The notes under the pieces are model-generated. The model did no database searches. It had not been told where the DNA came from and was given only the letters and a program-made list of their open reading frames with translations. DNA of 47,028 bases from an uncultured Oscillospiraceae bacterium (GTDB lineage: Bacteria; Bacillota; Clostridia; Oscillospirales; Oscillospiraceae): NCBI GenBank assembly GCA_910585155.1, contig CAJUEC010000015.1, forward strand, positions 1 through 47,028, given 5' to 3'. This document shows positions 40,156-47,028 of this stretch, piece by piece. Within the stretch, counting starts at the first letter, position 1. Every line of letters begins with the position of its first letter. A program made the position numbers and the translations under genes.

Positions 40156-40421
40156 GGAACCTCTGAATAAATCGGCAAGAGCGATTTGCGAGAGATTTTT
40201 CGCTGTTGGGATCCCCGCAAAGCCGTCCTTTGGCTTTGCGGGGAGAGGAGGCGCAGCGTAGTGAGAGAGCTTTCGGCGTCAGCCGGAAGCGAGTGATGCG
40301 GAGCTTGCGCCGACGAAGGCGGGATTTCGCAGGAATAATTGGGTTTATTTCAAGAAATCACAACAAAGCTGTGGCGGAAAATATCCGCAAAGCGCCGCAG
40401 TCGCATTTGTTCAGAGGTTCC
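40156..40421. mobile_element. MITE-like element, 266 bp
   Basis: Terminal inverted repeats GGAACCTCTGAA (40156-40167) and TTCAGAGGTTCC (40410-40421) are perfect over 12 bp and extend to 17 bp with one mismatch. Direct AAT repeats (40153-40155 and 40422-40424) flank them as a 3-bp target duplication. No transposase ORF lies inside. The interior holds the 41-bp hairpin repeat copy B. The size, inverted ends and 3-bp duplication fit a non-autonomous IS5-like element. It is inserted between a promoter and the Sel1-repeat gene. Confidence 0.75.
40208..40248. repeat. Dispersed 41-bp hairpin repeat, copy B
   Basis: The unit starts GGGATCCCCGCAAAGCC and ends GCGGGGAGAGG, with a perfect stem CCCCGCAAAGCC/GGCTTTGCGGGG. 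It is 39/41 identical to 29333-29373. The two differences change C to T in the flank and T to C in one arm, which here makes the stem perfect. Confidence 0.75.
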
Positions 40422-40485
40422 AATGTTTCAAAATTCGCCGGCGCGGGGACCCGCCGCGCCGCCCGCGGAAAGGGAGCGTTTACAT

Positions 40486-43400
40486 ATGGCGGAAGAACAA
40501 AACCACAGCCTGCCGGCCGACGGGCAGGATACCATGATGGTGTACATCAATCCACAGCTCATCCAGAGCCTGGCGGACGTCTCGGCCAAAAAGGAGCGCA
40601 GCTTCCGGGAGCTGCTGGACGCCGCCGAAGAGGGCGACTTAGACGCCCAGTACCGCGCGGCCATGGCCTTCTGCAACGGCACCGACGGCGCGCCCAGGGA
40701 CGAGGCGCTGGCCTTCCAGTGGTTCACCCGGGCGGCGGAGGGGGACTATATCGCCGCCCAATACGGCCTGGGCATGTGCTACGGCCGGGGCATTGGCACG
40801 GAGAAGGACCCGGTCCGGGCCGCCCAGCTCCTGGCCCAGGCGGCGGAGCAGGGCTACCCCCCCGCCCAGTGCGAGCTGGGCCTGTGCTATGAGATGGGCG
40901 CCGGGGTGGAGATGGACAAGGAGCGGGCGGCGGAGCTCTACCGGGAGGCGGCGGAGCAGGACCTCCCCTCCGCCCAGTGCAACCTGGGCTTCTTCTACTA
41001 CCGGGGCATCGGCGTGGAGCTGGACGAGCAGGAGGCCGCGGCCTGGTTCGACAAGGCCGCCCGGCAGGGCCACCCCCGGGCCCAGACCCTTTTGGGGGAG
41101 TGCTATGAGGCCGGCCGCGGGGTGGAGCGGGATGTGAACCGGGCGGTGGAGCTCTACCGGGCCGCCCACGAGCAGCACTTTGACGCGGGCACCTGCGCCC
41201 TGGGGGTGTGCTACGACCAGGGCATCGGCGTGGAGCAGGACGAGAAGCGGGCGGCGGAGCTCTACCGCCAGTGCGCGGAGCAGGGCTACGCCCGGGGGCA
41301 GTTCCTGCTGGGCCAGAGCTACGACCAGGGCTCCGGCGTGGACAGGGATGAGGCCCGGGCGGCGGAGCTCTACCGCCAGGCCCACGAGGACGACTACCCC
41401 CCCGCCACCTGCGCCCTGGGCCTGTGCTACGAGCTGGGCACCGGGGTGGAGCGGGACCTGCCCCGGGCGGTGGAGCTCTACCGGCAGGCCGCCGAGGCGG
41501 GCTACGTCCCCGCCCAGTGCAATCTGGGCTTCTGCTATTACCGGGGCATCGGCGTGGACATAGACGACAAGCAGGCCGTCCACTGGTTCCAGCTGGCGGC
41601 GGAGGCGGGCTATCCCCGGGCCCTGGGCCTGCTGGGGGACTGCTACGACTTTGGCTACGGCGTGGAGCCCGACCCGGAAAAGGCCGCCAAGCTCTATGAG
41701 GCCGCCCACCACGAGAACTACCCCCCCGGGACCTGCTCCCTGGGCCTGTGCTACGAGCTGGGCCGGGGGGTGGAGGAGGACAAGAGCAAGGCGGTGGAGC
41801 TCTACCAGCAGGCCGCCGAGGCCGGGGACGCCCGGGCCCAGTGCAATTTGGGCTACTGCTACTACCGGGGCATCGGCGTGGAGGAGGACAACGACCAGGC
41901 CGCCGCCTGGTTCGAGAAGTCCGCCGCCCAGGGCCACGCCCGGGCCCTGTTCCTGCTGGGGCAGTGCTGCGAGGCGGGCTACGGCGTGGAGCAGGACCTG
42001 GAGCGGGCCGCCCAGCTCTACGCCCAGTCCGACGAGAAGGGCCACCCCCAGGGCACCTGCGCCCTGGGCCTGTGCTATGAGCTGGGCCGGGGGGTGGAGA
42101 TGGACAAGGCCCGGGCGGTGGAGCTCTACCGCAAGTCCGCCGAGGCCGGAGAGGCCCGGGCCCAGTGCAATCTGGGCTACTGCTACTACCGGGGCATTGC
42201 CGTGGCGGAGGACGACGCCCAGGCCGCCCACTGGTTCCAGCTGGCGGCGGAGCAGGACTACCCCCGGGCCCAGCAGCTGCTGGGCGAGTGCTACGACAAC
42301 GGCTACGGGGTGGAGCGGGACGAGGCAAGGGCCGCCCAGCTCTACCGGCAGTCCCATGAGGCGGGCTTCCCCGCCGGCACCTGCTCCCTGGGCCTGTGCT
42401 ACGAGCTGGGCACCGGGGTGGAGCAGGACCTGCCCCAGGCGGTCCGGCTCTACCGGGAGGCGGCGGAGCAGGGCTACGTCCAGGCCCAGTGCAACCTGGG
42501 CTTCTGCTACTACCGGGGCATCGGCGTGGAGGGGGACGATCTGGAGGCGGCCAAGTGGTTCGCCAAGGCCGCCGACGCCGGAATGCCCCGGGCCCAGCAG
42601 CTGCTGGGCGAGTGCTTTGAAAACGGCTTCGGCGTGCCCAAGGACCTGGAGAAGGCGGTGGAGCTCTACCGCCTGTCCCACGAGCAGCACTTCCCCACGG
42701 GCACCTGCGCCCTGGGGGTGTGTTATGAATTCGGCAAGGGCGTGGTGATGGACAAGGCCCGGGCGGCCCAGCTCTACCGGGAGGCCGCCCAGCAGGGCAG
42801 CGCCTGGGCCCAGTGCAATTACGGCAACTGCCTCTACCAGGGCATCGGCGTGGAGATGGACGACGAGGCCGCGGTACAGTGGTTCCGCAAGGCGGCGGCC
42901 CAGGACAGCGCCCGGGCCAGCTTCCTGCTGGGGGAGTGCCACGAATACGGCTACGGCGTGACCCAGGATTTTGCCGAGGCGGTGCGGCTGTACCAGATCG
43001 CCCACCAGGGGGAGTACCCCCCCGCCGCCTGCTCCCTGGGCCTGTGCTACGAGCTGGGCCGGGGGGTGGAGATGGACAAGGAGCGGGCCGCTCAGCTCTA
43101 CCGTCAGGCGGCGGAGCGGGGCAACGCCCGGGCCATGTGCAACCTGGGCTTCTTCTACTACCACGGCATCGCCGTGCCGGAGGACAACGACCAGGCGGTC
43201 CAGTGGTTCACCAAGGCCGTTCAGCAGGGCTACCACCGGGCGGAGTTCCTGCTGGGCGAGTGCTATGAGAACGGCTACGGCGTGGAACAGGACCTGCCCC
43301 GCGCGGTGGAGCTGTACCGCATGGCCCACAAGGGGGGCTACAGCGGCGGCACCTGCTCCCTGGGCGAGTGCTATGCCGCGGGCCGGGGCGTGGCCCGGGA

Positions 43401-43674
43401 CGAGGAGCAGGCCGCCCGGCTCTACCTCCAGGCCGCCCAGCAGGGCAGCGCCCGGGGACAGTACCTGCTGGGCCAGTGCTACGAGCAGGGCGCCGGGGTG
43501 GCGCGGGACCAGGAGCGGGCCCTGGAGCTCTACCAGCAGGCGGCGGACCAGGACCACGAAAAGGCCAGGGAGGCGCTGAAGCGGCTGACCGCGCAGCCCC
43601 CGGCGCCCCCGGAGCAGCCCGCGGAAAAGCCCCCGGAGCGCAAGCGCTTCCGGTGGCCCTTCGGGCGGAAATAG
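40486..43674 (+). CDS. Giant Sel1-like repeat protein with 108-residue super-repeats
   Basis: A 1062-residue protein. Residues about 45-1020 consist of roughly 27 Sel1-like repeats of exactly 36 residues. Successive repeats cycle through three types: CYELGRGVEMDKARAVELYR, then CYYRGIGVE with AAxWF, then CYENGYGVEQDLPRAVELYR. This makes a higher-order unit of 108 residues (324 bp). The phase marker CNLGxCYYRG recurs at about 41515, 41839, 42163, 42487, 42811 and 43135. There is no signal peptide or membrane span. The C-terminus is Pro-rich then basic (KPPERKRFRWPFGRK). Sel1 repeats form an alpha-solenoid for protein binding. ATG 40486 follows AGGGAG. The longer frame would start inside the MITE and is rejected. 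Confidence 0.9.
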   Translation: MAEEQNHSLPADGQDTMMVYINPQLIQSLADVSAKKERSFRELLDAAEEGDLDAQYRAAMAFCNGTDGAPRDEALAFQWFTRAAEGDYIAAQYGLGMCYGRGIGTEKDPVRAAQLLAQAAEQGYPPAQCELGLCYEMGAGVEMDKERAAELYREAAEQDLPSAQCNLGFFYYRGIGVELDEQEAAAWFDKAARQGHPRAQTLLGECYEAGRGVERDVNRAVELYRAAHEQHFDAGTCALGVCYDQGIGVEQDEKRAAELYRQCAEQGYARGQFLLGQSYDQGSGVDRDEARAAELYRQAHEDDYPPATCALGLCYELGTGVERDLPRAVELYRQAAEAGYVPAQCNLGFCYYRGIGVDIDDKQAVHWFQLAAEAGYPRALGLLGDCYDFGYGVEPDPEKAAKLYEAAHHENYPPGTCSLGLCYELGRGVEEDKSKAVELYQQAAEAGDARAQCNLGYCYYRGIGVEEDNDQAAAWFEKSAAQGHARALFLLGQCCEAGYGVEQDLERAAQLYAQSDEKGHPQGTCALGLCYELGRGVEMDKARAVELYRKSAEAGEARAQCNLGYCYYRGIAVAEDDAQAAHWFQLAAEQDYPRAQQLLGECYDNGYGVERDEARAAQLYRQSHEAGFPAGTCSLGLCYELGTGVEQDLPQAVRLYREAAEQGYVQAQCNLGFCYYRGIGVEGDDLEAAKWFAKAADAGMPRAQQLLGECFENGFGVPKDLEKAVELYRLSHEQHFPTGTCALGVCYEFGKGVVMDKARAAQLYREAAQQGSAWAQCNYGNCLYQGIGVEMDDEAAVQWFRKAAAQDSARASFLLGECHEYGYGVTQDFAEAVRLYQIAHQGEYPPAACSLGLCYELGRGVEMDKERAAQLYRQAAERGNARAMCNLGFFYYHGIAVPEDNDQAVQWFTKAVQQGYHRAEFLLGECYENGYGVEQDLPRAVELYRMAHKGGYSGGTCSLGECYAAGRGVARDEEQAARLYLQAAQQGSARGQYLLGQCYEQGAGVARDQERALELYQQAADQDHEKAREALKRLTAQPPAPPEQPAEKPPERKRFRWPFGRK

Positions 43675-43711
43675 GCTCTGGGAACCCGCCGGAAAAACTG
43701 TGGAATCCCTG

Positions 43712-43740
43712 TTGTGTTCGGAACACTTTCATGCTATAAT
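43712..43740 (+). promoter_or_regulatory. Promoter of the CZB chemoreceptor gene
   Basis: TTGTGT (43712-43717) and TATAAT (43735-43740) are spaced by 17 bp, with an extended TGC before the -10. The leader is about 105 nt and contains a GC-rich stem (GCGGCCCC with GGGGCCGC). Confidence 0.75.
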
Positions 43741-43853
43741 GGCAACAGACACTGCGCTTTCGGCGCGGCCCCCAGGAGGGAGGGGCCGCCGCCCGAAACG
43801 CATCCCGCAAACCTCTCCTCATATTGTAAAACCAAGAAGGAGGACCTATTCTC

Positions 43854-45521
43854 ATGGGTAAAAGTATCAAGAGATCGGTGAGCATCCGGATCATCTGCGC
43901 CATCGTCGCCGTGACGCTGTTCAGCCTGGTCACCACGATCAACATTCTGCGCATTGAGGGCACCCAGGCCAGCAGCATTCAGGCCAACACCATGCTGAAC
44001 AGCATTCAGCAGGCGGAGGTGGCCCATTACAAGTGGGCCGCCAACCTGAGCAACGCCCTGTACGCCGGGACGGAGTTCACCGGCAGCATGGACCACACCG
44101 GCTGCGCCCTGGGCAAGTGGCTGTACAGCGACATGGAGCTCCACGACGAAGAGGTGGAGCGGCTGCGGACCCAGATTGAGCCGCTGCACAAGGAGCTCCA
44201 CGCCTCTGCGGGCACCGTGCTGGATATGTACGGCACCAGCCAATCCCAGGCCCAGCAGTATTACCAGCAAACCATTCAGAGCAATCTCACCACCCTGGTG
44301 GGCCTGCTGGACAAGGTTGTGGAGCGGGGCCAGTCCCTCAACGACTATTATAATAACAGCATGAACGCCACCGTCAAGCAGATGCACCTGATTACCACCG
44401 TCTGCCTGGTGATCAACCTGATCTGCATGGTCAGCCTGGTACAGTATGTGCTGGTCCACGTCATCAAGCCGCTGCTGCTCATCACGGAGAAGATCCACCC
44501 CCTCCAGGAGGGCCGCCTCACGCTGAATCTGGAGTACTCCTCCAAAAACGAGCTGGGCCAGCTGGCCCAGACCCTGGGAGATTCCATGGCGCGGATTCAC
44601 TCCTATGTGGACGACATCGATCAGGTGATGGGCGAACTGGCCCAGGGCAACTTCAGCGCCTCCACCTCCCTCCAGTACATCGGCGACTTCCAGCCCATCG
44701 CCGAGGCGCTGGACCATGTCACCTCCTCTGTGTCCGACGCCCTGGGCAACATCGTCCAGGCGGAGCAGCGGGTGTCCAGCCACGCCGAGCAGCTGTCCAG
44801 CGGGGCCCAGGCCCTGGCCCAGGGGGCCACGGAGCAGGCCAGCGCGGTGGAGGAGCTGTACGCCACCGTGGACGACCTTTCCAAGAGCGCGGGCCGCAAC
44901 GCCCAGGCCGCCGCCGACGCCCAGGAGAACGCCCGGCTCACCAGCCGTCAGGTGTCTTTGAGCAGCGAGCAGATGGAGCAGATGGTATCCGCCATGGCGG
45001 ACATCGCCGACTCCTCTCAGCAGATCGGCCGGATCATCGCCACCATTGAGGACATCGCCTTCCAGACAAACATTCTGGCCCTGAACGCCGCGGTGGAGGC
45101 CGCCCGGGCGGGCAGCGCCGGTAAGGGCTTCGCCGTGGTGGCCGACGAGGTGCGCAGCCTGGCCTCCAAGTCCGACGAGGCGGCCAAGGCCACCAAGGGG
45201 CTCATTGAGAACTCCGTCCAGGCCACCCGCCGGGGCAGCCAGATCGTGGGCGAGGTGTCCGACTCCCTGAAGAAGGCCCTGGAGCTGGTGGTGCAGTCCA
45301 ACAGCTCCATTGGGGCCATCACCGACGCCATCCACCAGGAGGCGGAGTCCCTCTCCCAGGTGTCCGAGGGCATCGGCCAGATCTCCTCGGTGGTGCAGAC
45401 CAACTCCGCCAGCAGCGAGGAGTCCGCCGCCGTCAGCTCGGAGCTGTTCGAGCAGGTACACCTCCTGGAGGACGAGACCAAAAAATTCCGTCTGAAAGGT
45501 GCCCATGCGGGCGTACGGTAA
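43854..45521 (+). CDS. Methyl-accepting chemotaxis protein with extracytoplasmic CZB domain
   Basis: A 555-residue receptor. TM1 lies at about 12-32 and TM2 at about 178-200. The region between carries a chemoreceptor zinc-binding (CZB) signature: H58 in AHYKWAANL, C84 in HTGCALGKWLYS, and H112/H116 in PLHKELHASAG, the usual zinc-binding His-Cys-His-His set. A HAMP domain follows TM2 (VIKPLLLITEKIHPLQEGRL). The signalling domain tip is DIAFQTNILALNAAVEAARA with GSAGKGFAVVADEVRSLAS. CZB domains in other bacteria respond to zinc or to oxidants such as hypochlorous acid. ATG 43854 follows GAAGGAGG. It is monocistronic, ending at a terminator. Confidence 0.92.
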   Translation: MGKSIKRSVSIRIICAIVAVTLFSLVTTINILRIEGTQASSIQANTMLNSIQQAEVAHYKWAANLSNALYAGTEFTGSMDHTGCALGKWLYSDMELHDEEVERLRTQIEPLHKELHASAGTVLDMYGTSQSQAQQYYQQTIQSNLTTLVGLLDKVVERGQSLNDYYNNSMNATVKQMHLITTVCLVINLICMVSLVQYVLVHVIKPLLLITEKIHPLQEGRLTLNLEYSSKNELGQLAQTLGDSMARIHSYVDDIDQVMGELAQGNFSASTSLQYIGDFQPIAEALDHVTSSVSDALGNIVQAEQRVSSHAEQLSSGAQALAQGATEQASAVEELYATVDDLSKSAGRNAQAAADAQENARLTSRQVSLSSEQMEQMVSAMADIADSSQQIGRIIATIEDIAFQTNILALNAAVEAARAGSAGKGFAVVADEVRSLASKSDEAAKATKGLIENSVQATRRGSQIVGEVSDSLKKALELVVQSNSSIGAITDAIHQEAESLSQVSEGIGQISSVVQTNSASSEESAAVSSELFEQVHLLEDETKKFRLKGAHAGVR

Positions 45522-45533
45522 TCCAATTCACAC

Positions 45534-45567
45534 AAAAGTCCCCCCGGCTGAGCCGGGGGGACTTTCA
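45534..45567. terminator. Bidirectional terminator
   Basis: AAAGTCCCCCCGGCT and its complement meet around a one-base loop (45535-45565). T-rich tails lie on the plus side (TTTCATTT) and A-rich bases on the other. It serves the converging chemoreceptor and plsY genes. Confidence 0.85.
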
Positions 45568-45605
45568 TTTCTTATAACGTATCGGTCAGGTTCAGTCAAC
45601 CGCGC

Positions 45606-46385
45606 TCAGGACTTCTTTTCCTCCGACTCCGCCCCCGCCTTCTCCTCCGGCGCGGGAGCACTCCCCTCCGCCGGGGTCTTGGCGGCCTTGGACTGGGAGC
45701 CGCTGTGGAAGGCAAATTTGGATTCCGTCCCCTTCACAATGCGCACCATGTTCCCTCGGTGCTTCCACAGCAGCAGCCCGCCCATCAGAACAGCCAGCAG
45801 CAGAATCAGCGGATCCCGGTACACAAACCAGGACACGATGGGGAAGGAGAACCCGGCCCAGCAGGAGCCCAATGACACATACCTGGTGGCCACGGCCAGG
45901 ATGATAAACCCAACCCACGCCACCACGGGGATCCACCAGCTCTGATAAGCGCCGCCGCCAATGCCGATCATGAGGGCGATGGCGCCGCCGGACAGCACCC
46001 CCTTGCCCCCCCGGAACTGGAAGGTGCAGGGGAACATGTGGCCCAGGATGCAGAAGGCCCCGCCCCAGTACTTGGACAGGTCGATCAGCTCCGGCGAGAT
46101 GCGCTCTGCGATGAACATGGCAAAGAGCACCGCGATCACCGCCTTCACCACGTCGCTGAGGATGACCACCGCCGTCAGCGGCCCGCCGAACACCCGGTAG
46201 AAATTGGTGAGGCCCGCATTGCCGCTGCCATGGTCCCGGATATCGTCCCGCAGGATATAGCGGGATACCACCACGGCGCCGTTGAAGCACCCCAGGAAAT
46301 AGGCCACCACGGCTACGCCCGCCGCAGCCAGCGCCAGCCAGCCAGAGCTCACCCCAGCAGCCTCCAGCATACGAGAATTCAGCAT
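45606..46385 (-). CDS. plsY: Glycerol-3-phosphate acyltransferase PlsY
   Basis: A 259-residue membrane enzyme that transfers acyl from acyl-phosphate to glycerol 3-phosphate, the first step of phospholipid synthesis. Signatures are HGSGNAGLTNFYRVFGGP, ILGHMFPCTFQFRGGKGVLS and a later loop near LLLWKHRGNMVRIVKGTESK. It is longer than the usual 200-220 residues because of an N-terminal segment of about 20 residues and a low-complexity Ala/Glu/Lys tail of about 35 residues (AAKTPAEGSAPAPEEKAGAE). ATG 46385 follows AAGGAGG; an upstream TTG is not needed. It starts 3 nt after der, a common gene pair in Clostridia and Bacillus. Confidence 0.95.
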   Translation of the reverse strand: MLNSRMLEAAGVSSGWLALAAAGVAVVAYFLGCFNGAVVVSRYILRDDIRDHGSGNAGLTNFYRVFGGPLTAVVILSDVVKAVIAVLFAMFIAERISPELIDLSKYWGGAFCILGHMFPCTFQFRGGKGVLSGGAIALMIGIGGGAYQSWWIPVVAWVGFIILAVATRYVSLGSCWAGFSFPIVSWFVYRDPLILLLAVLMGGLLLWKHRGNMVRIVKGTESKFAFHSGSQSKAAKTPAEGSAPAPEEKAGAESEEKKS

Positions 46386-46387
46386 GG

Positions 46388-47028
46388 TCAATCCTCCTTA
46401 TCGCCCTTTTGTCGGATGGTGATGCGCACCGGGGTCCCCGTCAGGCCGAAGGTGGCCCGGATCTGATTTTCCAGGTAGCGCTGGTAGGAAAAGTGGAACA
46501 GCTTGGCGTCGTTGCAGAAGATGACGAAGTGGGGCGGCTTCACCCCAATCTGGGTCATATAGTAGATCTTCAGCCGCTTGCCCTTGTCGGTGGGGGGCTG
46601 AACCCGGGCCTGGGCGTCGTTGAGCACCTGGTTGAGCACCCCGGTGGGAATGCGCATGGCGGCCTGGTTCACCACGTTGTCGATGAGGTCAAGCAGCCGG
46701 TCCACCCGCTGGCCGGTCAGCGCCGAGATAAACAGCACCGGCGCGTAGGTCATATAGCTCAGGTCCCGGCGGACCTCCTGGCGCATCTTGTCCATGGTTT
46801 TGCCGTCCTTCTCGATGAGGTCCCACTTGTTCACCACGATGATGCTGGCCTTGCCCGCGTCGTGGGCCATGCCGGCCACCTTGGTGTCCTGCTCCGTGAC
46901 CCCCTCCTGGGCGTCGATGAGGATGAGGCACACGTCGGCTCTTTCGATCGCCATTTGCGCTCTTAATACGCTGTAGCGCTCGATGGCCTCGTCCACCTTG
47001 GATTTCTTCCGCATCCCGGCGGTGTCGA
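46388..47028 (-). CDS. der: Ribosome-assembly GTPase Der (EngA), 3' part only
   Basis: The visible 213 codons cover part of the second GTPase domain and the C-terminal KH-like domain. The frame enters the window at the G3 motif DTAGMRKKSK. It then shows YSVLRAQMAIERADVCLILI, DAQEGVTEQD, the G4 motif VVNKWDLIEKD and G5 ISALTG. The KH-like end has KRLKIYYMTQIGVKPPHFVI and NQIRATFGLTGTPVRI. Der acts in 50S ribosome maturation. The 5' part lies beyond base 47028. It is cotranscribed with plsY. Confidence 0.97.
   Translation of the reverse strand, partial: DTAGMRKKSKVDEAIERYSVLRAQMAIERADVCLILIDAQEGVTEQDTKVAGMAHDAGKASIIVVNKWDLIEKDGKTMDKMRQEVRRDLSYMTYAPVLFISALTGQRVDRLLDLIDNVVNQAAMRIPTGVLNQVLNDAQARVQPPTDKGKRLKIYYMTQIGVKPPHFVIFCNDAKLFHFSYQRYLENQIRATFGLTGTPVRITIRQKGDKED

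Noticed and set aside
40639..43557. 972-codon minus-strand frame opposite the Sel1-repeat gene
   Set aside because: A mirror of the repeat codon pattern in GC-rich DNA. The plus strand has the ribosome site and Sel1 family match.

Overview
The window looks like a chromosomal segment of a GC-rich, anaerobic Gram-positive gut bacterium, most likely a spore-forming Clostridia of the Oscillospiraceae (Flavonifractor/Lawsonibacter-like). This is inferred from strong AGGAGG-type ribosome sites, two AgrA/AgrC-type LytTR-GHKL two-component pairs, a tetrahydrofolate riboswitch on folT, BclA-like collagen proteins, and a rhamnose/rhamnoside pathway. The taxon is not proven.

Layout. (1) 1-3300 is a decayed prophage end on the minus strand: a frameshifted tail protein, a holin and an NlpC/P60 endolysin ending at a terminator. 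Inside it lies a 31-residue hydrophobic peptide gene with its own consensus promoter, a sequestered ribosome site, and an opposing consensus promoter. I read this as a candidate type I toxin-antitoxin. A truncated stalk-domain gene and an aldo/keto reductase fragment mark the junction. (2) 3344-7899 is a tightly coupled minus-strand operon: LytTR regulator, GHKL kinase and three related proteins of unknown function. (3) 8073-9434 holds a YbhB-type protein and an MBL-fold hydrolase. (4) 9695-14221 is the rhamnose operon rhaB-rhaA-rhaD with a divergent AraC-type regulator. (5) 14191-19019 is a putative cell-surface O-acylation locus: an MBOAT transferase, a small membrane protein, and two secreted proteins that join SGNH-like and BspA-type leucine-rich domains in mirror-image order. 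(6) 19090-26724 is a glycoside operon: GH78 alpha-L-rhamnosidase, GPH-type transporter, membrane-anchored circularly permuted GH3 beta-glucosidase and a small membrane protein. Its products would feed the rhamnose operon. Rhamnosyl-glucosides such as flavonoid rutinosides are a plausible substrate. (7) 26913-28969 is a second LytTR-GHKL pair. (8) 29253-29616 is a complete tRNA-Ser(GGA) unit with promoter and terminators. (9) 29613-32068 holds an alanine/glycine:cation symporter and a folT gene under a THF riboswitch. (10) 32167-36649 is a collagen-like surface-protein cluster of three proteins sharing one N-terminal domain, plus a TPR glycosyltransferase. (11) 36670-36940 is a hairpin-rich intergenic element. 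(12) 37051-39907 pairs a solute-binding lipoprotein with a chemoreceptor. (13) 40156-40421 is a MITE-like element in the leader of a giant Sel1-repeat protein. (14) 43854-45521 is a chemoreceptor with an extracytoplasmic zinc-binding CZB domain. (15) 45606-47028 holds plsY and the 3' part of der.

The best candidates for undescribed biology are the prophage type I toxin-antitoxin-like module, the MBOAT/SGNH-LRR locus, the kinase-linked triplet of unknown proteins, and the collagen-like/glycosyltransferase cluster. All functions are read from sequence patterns by eye. No database search or folding program was run.
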